From positions 1 to 6,177 of the forward strand of contig CAAGRQ010000062.1 in the NCBI GenBank assembly GCA_900772705.1: 6,177 bases of DNA, written 5' to 3'. The DNA is from Clostridia bacterium (GTDB lineage Bacteria > Bacillota > Clostridia > Oscillospirales > Acutalibacteraceae). The stretch's first letter is position 1. The number at the start of each line of letters is the position of its first letter. Under the pieces are notes generated by a model. That model was not told the origin of the DNA. It was given only the letters and a program-made list of their open reading frames with translations, and did not search any database. This document shows, one piece after another, positions 1-6,034 of this stretch. A program made the position numbers and the translations under genes.

Positions 1-375
1 ATGGATTTGAATATCGGCAGGTGCAAATTTGCACTTGCGTGCCCTAAGGGGACGGACTTTTTCGGCGGATATAACCGTAAAACAGTCGCTTCAAAATATC
101 CTAAAGTTGCAAAAGAATTCTTTGAATCAAAGGGTATGGACGTCGATGTTATAAAAATTGAGGGCAGTGTTGAACTTGCTCCGCTTCTCGGTCTTGCCGA
201 CGGAATAGTTGATATAGTCGAGACAGGCTCTACTCTTAAAGAAAACGGACTTGAAGTTGTCGAGGAAATCTTCCCGATTTCTGCCAGAGTGATTGTTAAT
301 ATGGCTTCTATGAAACTGAGAAAGAATGAAATAGAAGCATTTTTGTCTGACCTTGAACTGGCTTCTCATGTTTAA
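1..375 (+). CDS. hisG: ATP phosphoribosyltransferase, short form, 3' part only
   Basis: HisG catalyses the first committed step of histidine synthesis, joining ATP and PRPP to give phosphoribosyl-ATP in the cytoplasm. The 124 visible residues are the C-terminal part. They begin at a segment (MDLNIGRCKFALACPKG) that lies mid-protein in complete HisG, so the ATG at base 1 is probably an internal methionine and the real start lies upstream of the window. The PRPP-binding signature is intact at residues 58-79: E58, G64, D71, then T75-G76-S-T78-L79. The protein ends about 45 residues after that signature, with no ACT-like regulatory domain. It therefore belongs to the short HisG class (normally about 210 residues), which is known to need the HisRS-like partner HisZ for activity and feedback control. 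A 34-nt gap separates it from hisD. The family call is very secure; the true start cannot be seen. Confidence 0.95.
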   Translation: MDLNIGRCKFALACPKGTDFFGGYNRKTVASKYPKVAKEFFESKGMDVDVIKIEGSVELAPLLGLADGIVDIVETGSTLKENGLEVVEEIFPISARVIVNMASMKLRKNEIEAFLSDLELASHV

Positions 376-399
376 TTTATAGGCTGTTTTATGATAATC

Positions 400-406
400 A
401 GGAGGA
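400..406 (+). promoter_or_regulatory. ribosome binding site of hisD
   Basis: AGGAGGA matches the consensus Shine-Dalgarno sequence and lies just before the hisD ATG at 410. It is the strongest ribosome binding site in the window. It fixes the hisD start and is typical of Firmicutes. Confidence 0.85.
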
Positions 407-409
407 AAT

Positions 410-1693
410 ATGAAAATAACTAAGGCAAACGGTAAGGCAGAATATGCCTTAATCGAAAATTTAAAAAAACGTGCAGGCGAGGCAGACCAAAAAATCGTTG
501 ATATTGTCTCGACCATTATCCGTAATGTAAAAGAAAACGGTGATGACGCAGTAAGAGAATATACTGTTCGTTTTGACGGCTCTGTGCCGAAAAAGACTGT
601 CATTACAAAAGAAGAATTGCAGTCCTACCTTGATATGGTAGATGACGATTTTAAGTCGGCTATCATTAAAGCAAAGGATAATATATATGATTTTCATCTC
701 CGTCAGGCTCAGCAGTCATGGATGACTACTAAAGAAAACGGAGTAATTATGGGTCAGAGAGTAAGAGGACTCCATAGGGTAGGTATCTATGTACCGGGCG
801 GTACCGCCGCTTATCCGTCCTCTGTTTTGATGAATGCCGTTCCCGCAAAAATTGCAGGCGTTAAGGAAATTATTATGGTGACCCCTCCCGGAAAGGACGG
901 AAACCCTAATCCTAATATTATGGCTGCCGCAGCAGTTGCAGGCGTAGATAAAGTGTTTATGGTCGGCGGAGCGCAGGCTGTTGCCGCTCTTGCTTACGGC
1001 ACAGAGCGTATCCCAAAGGTGGATAAGATTGTCGGACCCGGCAATATTTTTGTCGCAACCGCAAAGAAACTGCTTTACGGAATAGTAGATATAGATATGG
1101 TTGCGGGACCTAGCGAAATTTTAATCGTTGCCGATAAGACGGCTGACCCGTCTTTTCTCGCCGCAGACCTTATGTCACAGGCTGAGCACGATAAACTCGC
1201 TTCTGCAATTCTTCTCACTACCTCTGCCGATTTGGCAAGGGCTACTCTCCACGAGATAGATAAGCAGATTAAAGATCTTGAAAGACAGAATATAATAGAA
1301 GAAAGTTTGCAAAACTACGGTGAAATCATCGTTTGCGAGAGCCTCGATCAGGCTATTTCTTTTGCAAACGAACTTGCGCCCGAGCATCTTGAACTTTGCG
1401 TTTCCGAGCCTCTTAAATATATCGGAAAGGTTGATAACGCAGGCTCTGTTTTCCTCGGCAACTTTTCTCCCGAACCGCTCGGAGATTATTTTGCCGGACC
1501 TAACCATGTTCTTCCGACTTCGGGCACGGCAAGATTTTTCTCGCCGCTCGGCGTAGACAGTTTTGTAAAGAAGTCATCATTCATATATTACACTCCGCAG
1601 GAACTCAGCAAGGCAAAGGACGATATTATTACTCTTGCCGAGAGCGAGGGCTTGACCGCTCACGCAAATTCAATCAGTGTAAGATTTAAGTAA
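410..1693 (+). CDS. hisD: histidinol dehydrogenase
   Basis: HisD carries out the last two steps of histidine synthesis, the NAD-dependent four-electron oxidation of L-histidinol to L-histidine, using one zinc ion per active site. The 427-residue product is the normal family length. Predicted zinc ligands are Q257 and H260 (in SQAEHD), D359 (in GDYFAGPNH) and H418 (in GLTAHANS). The catalytic pair E325-H326 lies in ELAPEHLEL. These positions are one or two residues from the E. coli numbering. The family signature runs from IDMVAGPSEILIVAD (228-242) into the zinc-binding QAEH. Rossmann-like segments include VGIYVPGGTAAYPSS (124-138) and VGGAQAVAALAYGTE (185-199). The start is set by the AGGAGG just upstream. 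hisB begins 10 nt after its stop. The gene looks intact and functional. Confidence 0.98.
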   Translation: MKITKANGKAEYALIENLKKRAGEADQKIVDIVSTIIRNVKENGDDAVREYTVRFDGSVPKKTVITKEELQSYLDMVDDDFKSAIIKAKDNIYDFHLRQAQQSWMTTKENGVIMGQRVRGLHRVGIYVPGGTAAYPSSVLMNAVPAKIAGVKEIIMVTPPGKDGNPNPNIMAAAAVAGVDKVFMVGGAQAVAALAYGTERIPKVDKIVGPGNIFVATAKKLLYGIVDIDMVAGPSEILIVADKTADPSFLAADLMSQAEHDKLASAILLTTSADLARATLHEIDKQIKDLERQNIIEESLQNYGEIIVCESLDQAISFANELAPEHLELCVSEPLKYIGKVDNAGSVFLGNFSPEPLGDYFAGPNHVLPTSGTARFFSPLGVDSFVKKSSFIYYTPQELSKAKDDIITLAESEGLTAHANSISVRFK

Positions 1694-1696
1694 GGA
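1692..1696 (+). promoter_or_regulatory. ribosome binding site of hisB, overlapping the hisD stop
   Basis: AAGGA lies 7 nt before the hisB ATG at 1704 and shares its first two bases with the hisD TAA stop (1691-1693). Ribosomes ending hisD therefore pass directly over this site, which suggests coupled translation. Confidence 0.7.
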
Positions 1697-1703
1697 AAAA
1701 TTT

Positions 1704-2282
1704 ATGCGTACATCTATTGTAGAAAGAAATACTAAAGAAACACAAATTAAAATAGAACTGAATCTCGACGGCGGTGAGGTTAAGGTTGATACGGGTATCG
1801 GCTTTTTTGACCATATGCTCACGGCTTTCGGCGTTCACGGCGGCTTCGGACTTAATGTAAAGGTTACGGGCGACCTCGATGTTGATACTCATCATACGGT
1901 TGAGGATACAGGAATTGCGCTCGGAAAGGCATTTAATGAAGCACTCGGAGATATGAGCGCTATTAACAGATACGGTACTTTTTATATTCCTATGGACGAG
2001 AGCCTTGCACAGGCTTCGCTCGATATTTCAAACCGTCCGTTTCTTGTTTTTAATGCCGATTTTGCACAGGAAAAATGCGGCGATTACGAGACTTGCGTAA
2101 CAGAGGAATTTTGGAGAGCCTTTGCGGTAAACAGTGCAATAACACTTCATATTAATGTTCTTTACGGAGTAAATGCTCACCACGAAATCGAAGCAATATT
2201 TAAGGCAGTCGCTCATGCGCTTAAAATTGCAGTACAAAGAAACGGTGACAACTGCGTACTATCCACAAAAGGAGTTCTTTAA
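1704..2282 (+). CDS. hisB: imidazoleglycerol-phosphate dehydratase
   Basis: This enzyme removes water from imidazoleglycerol phosphate to give imidazoleacetol phosphate, using manganese ions. The 192-residue product is the stand-alone form, not the two-domain HisB of E. coli, which also has a histidinol-phosphatase domain. The two repeated metal-binding halves are visible: FFDHMLTAFG with H37 and then H45, and HHTVEDTGIALG (63-74) with H63, H64, E67 and D68, mirrored by HHEIEAIFKAVAHALK (159-174) with H159, H160, E161, E163 and H171. The MDES segment (97-100) is another conserved active-site stretch. Because this HisB lacks a phosphatase, histidinol-phosphate phosphatase must be encoded elsewhere. 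The last base of the stop codon is the first base of the hisA start (TAATG), which suggests coupled translation. Confidence 0.98.
   Translation: MRTSIVERNTKETQIKIELNLDGGEVKVDTGIGFFDHMLTAFGVHGGFGLNVKVTGDLDVDTHHTVEDTGIALGKAFNEALGDMSAINRYGTFYIPMDESLAQASLDISNRPFLVFNADFAQEKCGDYETCVTEEFWRAFAVNSAITLHINVLYGVNAHHEIEAIFKAVAHALKIAVQRNGDNCVLSTKGVL
2270..2274 (+). promoter_or_regulatory. ribosome binding site of hisA, inside the hisB end
   Basis: AGGAG lies within the last codons of hisB, 7 nt before the hisA ATG at 2282. It supports the overlapping start. Confidence 0.75.
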
Positions 2283-2995
2283 TGATTATTTTTCCGGCAA
2301 TAGATATTATAAAGGGTAAGCCCGTTCGACTTTTTAAGGGCGATTTCAGCACCGCCGAGCAGGTAGCCGATGATGTGCTTGAAACCGCAGACGGCTTTGT
2401 TAAAGCCGGCGCACAATGGGTGCATATGGTTGATCTTGACGGTTCGCTCCAAAAGAAAAGGGCGAATGCAAAAGTTTTCACCGAAGTTGCCGCAAATACC
2501 CCTCTAAAGGTAGAGGTGGGCGGCGGAATACGCACCATGCAGGACATCGACTATTATCGTAATAACGGCATTGCACGTGTAATTCTCGGCTCTGTCGCAC
2601 TTAAAAATCCGGACTTGGTAAAGACGAGCGTAAAAGAATTCGGCGATTTTGTCGCAGTCGGAATAGACGCAAAGCACGGCTTTGTCGCAACGGAGGGCTG
2701 GACTGAAAAATCGGATATTAATTTTATCGAACTTGCAAAAAGAATGGAAGATATGGGAGTTAAAACCATTATCTATACCGATATTTCGAAGGACGGTACG
2801 TTGAGCGGACCTAACCTTGAGCAACTTTGTGCTCTTAATGAGGCTGTCTCATGCGATATAACCGCATCGGGCGGCGTAACAAATATCGACGATATAATAA
2901 GTCTCAGGGATAATTCGCTTTACGGCGCAATCTGCGGAAAGAGTATCTATAAGGGTACGCTCAATTTGGCTGAGGCTGTGGAGGTGTGCAAATGA
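2282..2995 (+). CDS. hisA: ProFAR isomerase (phosphoribosylformimino-AICAR-phosphate isomerase)
   Basis: HisA is a TIM-barrel enzyme that opens the ribose ring of ProFAR by an Amadori rearrangement to give PRFAR, the substrate of HisF-HisH. The 237 residues match the family length. The N-terminal strand FPAIDIIKGKPVRL carries the catalytic base D8. The second catalytic aspartate is D129 in VGIDAKHG, and T166 in IYTDISKDGTLSGPN matches the conserved active-site threonine. Phosphate-binding loops are at the two half-barrels: VGGGIRT (79-85) and ASGGV (195-199), followed by GKSIYKG (219-225). The D8/D129 half-barrel symmetry is typical of HisA/HisF. The LVRL/ARNxxGTG-like HisF features are absent, and the IYTDISKDG segment favours HisA over HisF. 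It overlaps hisB by 1 nt and hisI by 4 nt. Confidence 0.96.
   Translation: MIIFPAIDIIKGKPVRLFKGDFSTAEQVADDVLETADGFVKAGAQWVHMVDLDGSLQKKRANAKVFTEVAANTPLKVEVGGGIRTMQDIDYYRNNGIARVILGSVALKNPDLVKTSVKEFGDFVAVGIDAKHGFVATEGWTEKSDINFIELAKRMEDMGVKTIIYTDISKDGTLSGPNLEQLCALNEAVSCDITASGGVTNIDDIISLRDNSLYGAICGKSIYKGTLNLAEAVEVCK
2980..2984 (+). promoter_or_regulatory. ribosome binding site that decides the hisI start
   Basis: GGAGG lies 7 nt before the ATG at 2992 but only 1 nt before the in-frame GTG at 2986. The spacing makes the ATG the likely hisI start and rules out the upstream GTG. Confidence 0.8.
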
Positions 2996-3324
2996 CTCAA
3001 CTTGATAAGTATTTCAAAAAGGGAGAACTTATTCCTGCGATAATTCAGGAGGCTTCGACGGGCGAGGTTTTAATGCTCGCTTATATGAATAAGGAGTCTA
3101 TGCAAAAAACTTTAGAGACCGGCTACACTTGGTTTTGGTCACGCTCCCGACAGGAACTTTGGAATAAGGGCGCAACCTCCGGTCATCTTCAAAAAATTGT
3201 GGATATTAAGGGCGATTGCGACGACGATACATTGCTTATTAAGGTTGAGCAAATCGGAGCCGCCTGCCATACGGGAAATCACTCTTGCTTTTTCAATAAC
3301 ATAGATTTTAATAAAAAGGATTAA
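2992..3324 (+). CDS. hisI: phosphoribosyl-AMP cyclohydrolase
   Basis: HisI hydrolyses the adenine ring of phosphoribosyl-AMP to give ProFAR, the substrate of HisA encoded just upstream. From the ATG at 2992 the product is 110 residues, a normal length for the stand-alone enzyme. The metal-binding core is complete. The acidic cluster GDCDDDTLL supplies D75, D77 and D79 for magnesium. Zinc-ligand cysteines are C76 in that cluster, C92 in GAACHTG and C99 in HSCF. Other conserved segments are VLMLAYMN (26-33), the substrate-contact stretch TWFWSRSRQELWNKG (46-60) and SGHLQ (63-67). The start overlaps the hisA stop as ATGA, and a GTG two codons upstream is also in frame but poorly spaced from the ribosome binding site. 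hisE follows after a 4-nt gap as a separate gene, not as the hisIE fusion seen in enterobacteria. Confidence 0.97.
   Translation: MTQLDKYFKKGELIPAIIQEASTGEVLMLAYMNKESMQKTLETGYTWFWSRSRQELWNKGATSGHLQKIVDIKGDCDDDTLLIKVEQIGAACHTGNHSCFFNNIDFNKKD
3316..3320 (+). promoter_or_regulatory. ribosome binding site of hisE
   Basis: AAGGA lies in the last codons of hisI, 8 nt before the hisE ATG at 3329. It gives hisE its own initiation signal, which supports separate HisI and HisE proteins. Confidence 0.65.
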
Positions 3325-3328
3325 ATAA

Positions 3329-3652
3329 ATGGATTACATAAGAAACGATTACGAAACTATTTTGGCTCGAAAAGAAGCAAAAGAAGAAGGCTCTTATACC
3401 TGCTATCTTTTTGAGCAGGGAATTGATAAGATTCTCAAAAAGGTCGGCGAGGAGAGCACCGAGATGGTCATTGCCGCAAAGAACGGTGTAAAGGACGAAA
3501 CCGTCGGCGAAATCTGCGACCTTATTTATCACACCCTTGTTATGATGGTAAACGAAAATATTACCATAGAGGATGTTGAGGCGGTTTTGGCTCAGCGTGC
3601 CGAAAAGGCGGGTAATCTAAAGAAATTCCATAAGGTAGATAAAAATTCATAA
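3329..3652 (+). CDS. hisE: phosphoribosyl-ATP pyrophosphohydrolase
   Basis: HisE removes pyrophosphate from phosphoribosyl-ATP (the HisG product) to give phosphoribosyl-AMP (the HisI substrate). The 107-residue protein is an all-alpha NTP pyrophosphohydrolase of the MazG-like fold. The magnesium-binding acidic residues are in KKVGEESTEMVIAAK (37-51; E41, E42 and E45) and EICDLIYHTLVMM (61-73; E61 and D64). The N-terminal part, SYTCYLFEQGIDKILKK, has the conserved pattern of the family. The C-terminal end (LAQRAEKAGNLKKFHKV) is also typical. The last base of its TAA stop is the first base of the recJ ATG. It is the last his gene in the window. Confidence 0.96.
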   Translation: MDYIRNDYETILARKEAKEEGSYTCYLFEQGIDKILKKVGEESTEMVIAAKNGVKDETVGEICDLIYHTLVMMVNENITIEDVEAVLAQRAEKAGNLKKFHKVDKNS

Positions 3653-5700
3653 TGGCATTCAAAAAATGGGAGGTGCGCCCGACCGATAAGGAAAAGGCGT
3701 CCGAGCTTAGTGAAAAATTTAATATAGACCCATTTGTAGCTGTTTTGCTCGTATCACGAGGAATCGAAAAAGATGTAGACGTGGTGAATTTTTTGTCTGA
3801 TGATTTTACCATGCCGTCACCGTTTGATTTTGTTGATATGGACGAAGCGGTTTTTGCCGTTTTTGAAGCCGTGGAAAACGGAGAAAAAATATGCATTTAC
3901 GGCGATTATGACTGCGACGGCGTTACCTCTACCGCTCTTTTGGTTGATTATTTGAGAAGTCTGGGCGCCGATGTCTGTTACTATATCCCCGATAGGGAAA
4001 CCGAAGGCTACGGAATGAATATGTCCGCCATTGATAAAATTCATTCTTGGGGCGTCAGCCTTATAATTACGGTGGATAACGGTATCGCCTCGTTTGATGA
4101 GGCGGAATATATTTATTCTCTTGGTATGTCTCTTGTTATTACCGACCACCACCAACTTGCCGACGGAAAAATTCCGCATGCCGAGGCTGTCGTAAATCCG
4201 CACAGAGAGGAAAATGAACTCGGCTTTCACGAATACTGCGGAGTTGCCGTTGCGTTTATGCTCGCTTGTGCCATGAATGAGGAGCAGGGCAATAGCACAG
4301 AAAATGTAATCGGCAGATATATCGACTTGGTTGCCATAGGCACCGTTGCCGATGTTATGCCGCTTGTTTTTGATAACAGGGCCTTTGTGAAAAAGGGCCT
4401 TGAAAAGTTAAAAAATAATCCACCCGTTGCACTCAAACCTCTGCTTAATGTCTCGCCCGATAAGGACATTACTTCTGTTGAGGTTGCGTTTCAGATTTGC
4501 CCACGCATTAACGCCATGGGCAGAATGGGCGACGCAAAGAGAGCGGTGGAGTTCCTGCTTTGTACCGATTCGTCTCGCTCAACCGACGCCTGCAATGTGC
4601 TCAACGAGGAAAATTCTCTGCGTCAAAGCACGGAGCAGGAAATTTTGCAGGATGTAAAAAGACAGATAGAAGCCGACAGTTCTCTGGTTTCTTCTCCCGT
4701 TATCATTGTTGCGGGAAAGGGCTATCACCACGGCGTTATCGGTATCGTCTCCGCTCATATTACAGAATATTACGGAAAACCGTCTTTTGTTATCGGTATG
4801 GATGATGACGGTATTGCCCGAGGCTCGGCACGAAGCGTGGAGGGATTTAATATTTATGAGGCACTTACCGCCTGTAAAGACGATCTTATTCAGTTCGGCG
4901 GTCATCCGCTTGCTGCAGGAGTTACGCTTTCAAATGATAAAATAGATGATTTCAGACAGCATATTAATGACTATGCGCTCAAAAATTATTCCTTAATGCC
5001 GCAGCCTCTGCTTGAACTTGATTTTAAGTTATCGCCGTCATACCTAAGCGTAGATTTGGTGAATTCTCTGTCTGTGCTCGAACCCTACGGCGCTGGCAAT
5101 CATCAGGCGGTTTTCGGCATATATAAGTTGACTCTCCTTGATGTTGCTCCGCTGAGTGAGGGTAAGCATATCAGACTCGAACTCCAAAAGAAAAACAGTA
5201 AAATCAGGGTCGTAAAATTTTCGACTCCGTACGATACTTTTCCTTATGTCAAAGGCGATGTACTCAATCTTGCCGTTCGCATAAGCAAAAATGCATATAA
5301 AGGCAGAATGTATCTCTCCGTTCAGGCGGTGGATATTCATTTGAGTGATATTGACGAGGACAGATATTTTAAGGAAAAGGCAGATTACGATCTTTATCTT
5401 TATAACGGAGGCTTTACCGACTCGCTTTACCCCGACAGAGACGCCTGCGTTAAGGTTTATAAATATATTAAGAGTAAAAAAACGCCGTGTTTTACCGGCG
5501 AGGATTTGTATTTCAGACTTCAAAATGACGGCTTAACCTATGGACAGGTTATGTTTGCACTCAAAGCGTTTGAACAGTCAGGACTTGTTGTAAACAGCCA
5601 TGGCATTGATGCTGTTAAAAATGCGAAAAAGACGGTGCTTGAAGACACGGATATACTTCGAGAATTGAAGGGAAGAAAAGACAGTGGCAGAAGAAATTAA
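3652..5700 (+). CDS. recJ: single-stranded-DNA-specific exonuclease RecJ
   Basis: RecJ degrades single-stranded DNA 5' to 3' in recombinational repair, mismatch repair and base-excision repair. The 682-residue product starts with the typical KKWEVRP. DHH-domain motifs are all present: GDYDCDG (84-90; D85, D87, D89), VDNG (D142), TDHHQ (D165, H166, H167) and GTVAD (230-234; D234). NAMGRMG (287-293) follows. The DHHA1 domain has GYHHGVIGIVSAHI (357-370), ARGSARS (389-395) and the GGHPLAAG loop (416-423). An OB-fold-like region covers roughly 455-562. A C-terminal extension of about 110 residues (575-682), helix-rich and possibly winged-helix, makes it longer than E. coli RecJ (577) but shorter than B. 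subtilis RecJ; such extensions occur in Firmicutes. No good Shine-Dalgarno sequence precedes the ATG (the nearest AAGG is 16 nt away), so initiation probably relies on the TAATG overlap with hisE. All metal-binding residues are intact. Confidence 0.97.
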   Translation: MAFKKWEVRPTDKEKASELSEKFNIDPFVAVLLVSRGIEKDVDVVNFLSDDFTMPSPFDFVDMDEAVFAVFEAVENGEKICIYGDYDCDGVTSTALLVDYLRSLGADVCYYIPDRETEGYGMNMSAIDKIHSWGVSLIITVDNGIASFDEAEYIYSLGMSLVITDHHQLADGKIPHAEAVVNPHREENELGFHEYCGVAVAFMLACAMNEEQGNSTENVIGRYIDLVAIGTVADVMPLVFDNRAFVKKGLEKLKNNPPVALKPLLNVSPDKDITSVEVAFQICPRINAMGRMGDAKRAVEFLLCTDSSRSTDACNVLNEENSLRQSTEQEILQDVKRQIEADSSLVSSPVIIVAGKGYHHGVIGIVSAHITEYYGKPSFVIGMDDDGIARGSARSVEGFNIYEALTACKDDLIQFGGHPLAAGVTLSNDKIDDFRQHINDYALKNYSLMPQPLLELDFKLSPSYLSVDLVNSLSVLEPYGAGNHQAVFGIYKLTLLDVAPLSEGKHIRLELQKKNSKIRVVKFSTPYDTFPYVKGDVLNLAVRISKNAYKGRMYLSVQAVDIHLSDIDEDRYFKEKADYDLYLYNGGFTDSLYPDRDACVKVYKYIKSKKTPCFTGEDLYFRLQNDGLTYGQVMFALKAFEQSGLVVNSHGIDAVKNAKKTVLEDTDILRELKGRKDSGRRN

Positions 5701-5821
5701 ATTAGAGGACTATGACGATAAGTTCGGCGAGTTCTTTGAGGAAATAAAAAAGAATCCTCAGTATAACAGCGACCTGAAGGATATTCTACATCTGTTAAAG
5801 AAAACGAAAAAGACGGAGTAG
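5684..5821 (+). pseudogene. 5' fragment of a gene downstream of recJ, possibly relA/spoT-like, cut off
   Basis: A GTG at 5684, inside the last codons of recJ and 11 nt after an AAGGG, opens a 45-codon frame ending at TAG 5819-5821. The first part (VAEEIKLEDYDDKFGEFFEE, then IKKNPQYNSDL) is acidic and looks like real coding sequence. IKKNP-Y--DL resembles the start of RelA/SpoT (p)ppGpp synthetases, where such a stretch leads into the first helix of the HD domain. recJ lying close upstream of relA is a known Firmicute arrangement (recJ-apt-relA in B. subtilis). After NSDL the reading becomes a lysine-rich tail (KDILHLLKKTKKTE) that does not resemble that family, so the gene appears broken near 5777. 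The relA link is an inference from 31 residues; an unrelated short protein is possible. Confidence 0.45.
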
Positions 5822-5955
5822 GTACAGGAGCTTACGAAATCAACGTTTCACTCATTAACCCTTGGGCCGATGATTATGTAGACCTTGCATCCCTTAAAGA
5901 TGCAAAAATTGCAAAACTTAAGGTAGAAGTTGCAATTTCCGGTATTACAAAATAA
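5767..5955 (+). pseudogene. 3' fragment of an unrecognised protein gene
   Basis: A frame with no start codon of its own runs from just after the in-frame TAA at 5764-5766 to the TAA at 5953-5955 (62 codons at most). The stretch GVGTGAYEINVSLINPWADD followed by YVDLASLKDAKIAKLKVEVA and ISGITK alternates hydrophobic and polar residues like beta strands, which suggests the C-terminal end of a larger, perhaps secreted or extracellular, beta-rich protein. This cannot be confirmed. The most likely start of genuine sequence is near YSTSVKENEKDG (about 5782). It is in a different frame from the fragment beginning at 5684, and the two overlap at 5767-5821. Its stop is followed 16 nt later by a hairpin terminator, as expected for the true end of a gene. 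I do not recognise the family. Confidence 0.5.
5777..5800. other. probable junction between two unrelated DNA segments
   Basis: Upstream of here the coding signal follows recJ and the frame opened at 5684. Downstream, the good coding signal switches to another frame that has no start. The switch falls between about 5777 (after codons for NSDL) and 5800. No repeats, inverted ends or target-site duplication are visible, so this is not a recognisable insertion sequence edge. Assembly chimera, deletion or recombination are all possible. Confidence 0.5.
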
Positions 5956-5971
5956 TATCTGATCTTGGAAA

Positions 5972-6007
5972 AATAAAGGGCTGCCTAAAAAAAGGCAGCC
6001 CTTTATT
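5972..6007 (+). terminator. hairpin transcription terminator
   Basis: The arms AATAAAGGGCTGCCT (5972-5986) and AGGCAGCCCTTTATT (5993-6007) are perfect reverse complements: a 15-bp stem with a GC-rich core and a 6-A loop. The right arm ends in TTTATT, a moderate U-tract, and the left arm begins with an A-rich run, so it may act in both directions. It follows the 3' gene fragment by 16 nt and lies 27 nt before the lipoprotein ATG, separating the two units. Confidence 0.88.
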
Positions 6008-6025
6008 AAGTATGGCCATTTCTAT

Positions 6026-6029
6026 GGAG
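6026..6029 (+). promoter_or_regulatory. ribosome binding site of the lipoprotein gene
   Basis: GGAG lies 5 nt before the ATG at 6035. ATGs at 6012 and 6024 share a frame that ends at the TGA overlapping 6036-6038, so they are not the start. No convincing promoter was seen between the terminator and this site. Confidence 0.7.
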
Positions 6030-6034
6030 AAAAA

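Noticed and set aside
376..409. Attenuator or second promoter between hisG and hisD
   Set aside because: Only 34 nt, with no stem, no -35/-10 pair and only a strong ribosome binding site.
127..603. 158-codon open frame on the minus strand across hisG and hisD
   Set aside because: It lies opposite well-recognised his genes, spans their boundary, and shows no family motif; it is a shadow of real coding sequence.
2986..2991. GTG at 2986 as the hisI start
   Set aside because: It is only 1 nt after GGAGG, too close for initiation; the ATG at 2992 has 7-nt spacing.
3817..4230. 137-codon open frame on the minus strand inside recJ
   Set aside because: It lies opposite the conserved DHH motifs of recJ, and its translation shows no recognisable domain.
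5044..5523. 159-codon open frame on the minus strand inside recJ
   Set aside because: Opposite the OB-fold and C-terminal part of an intact recJ, no ribosome binding site or motif seen.
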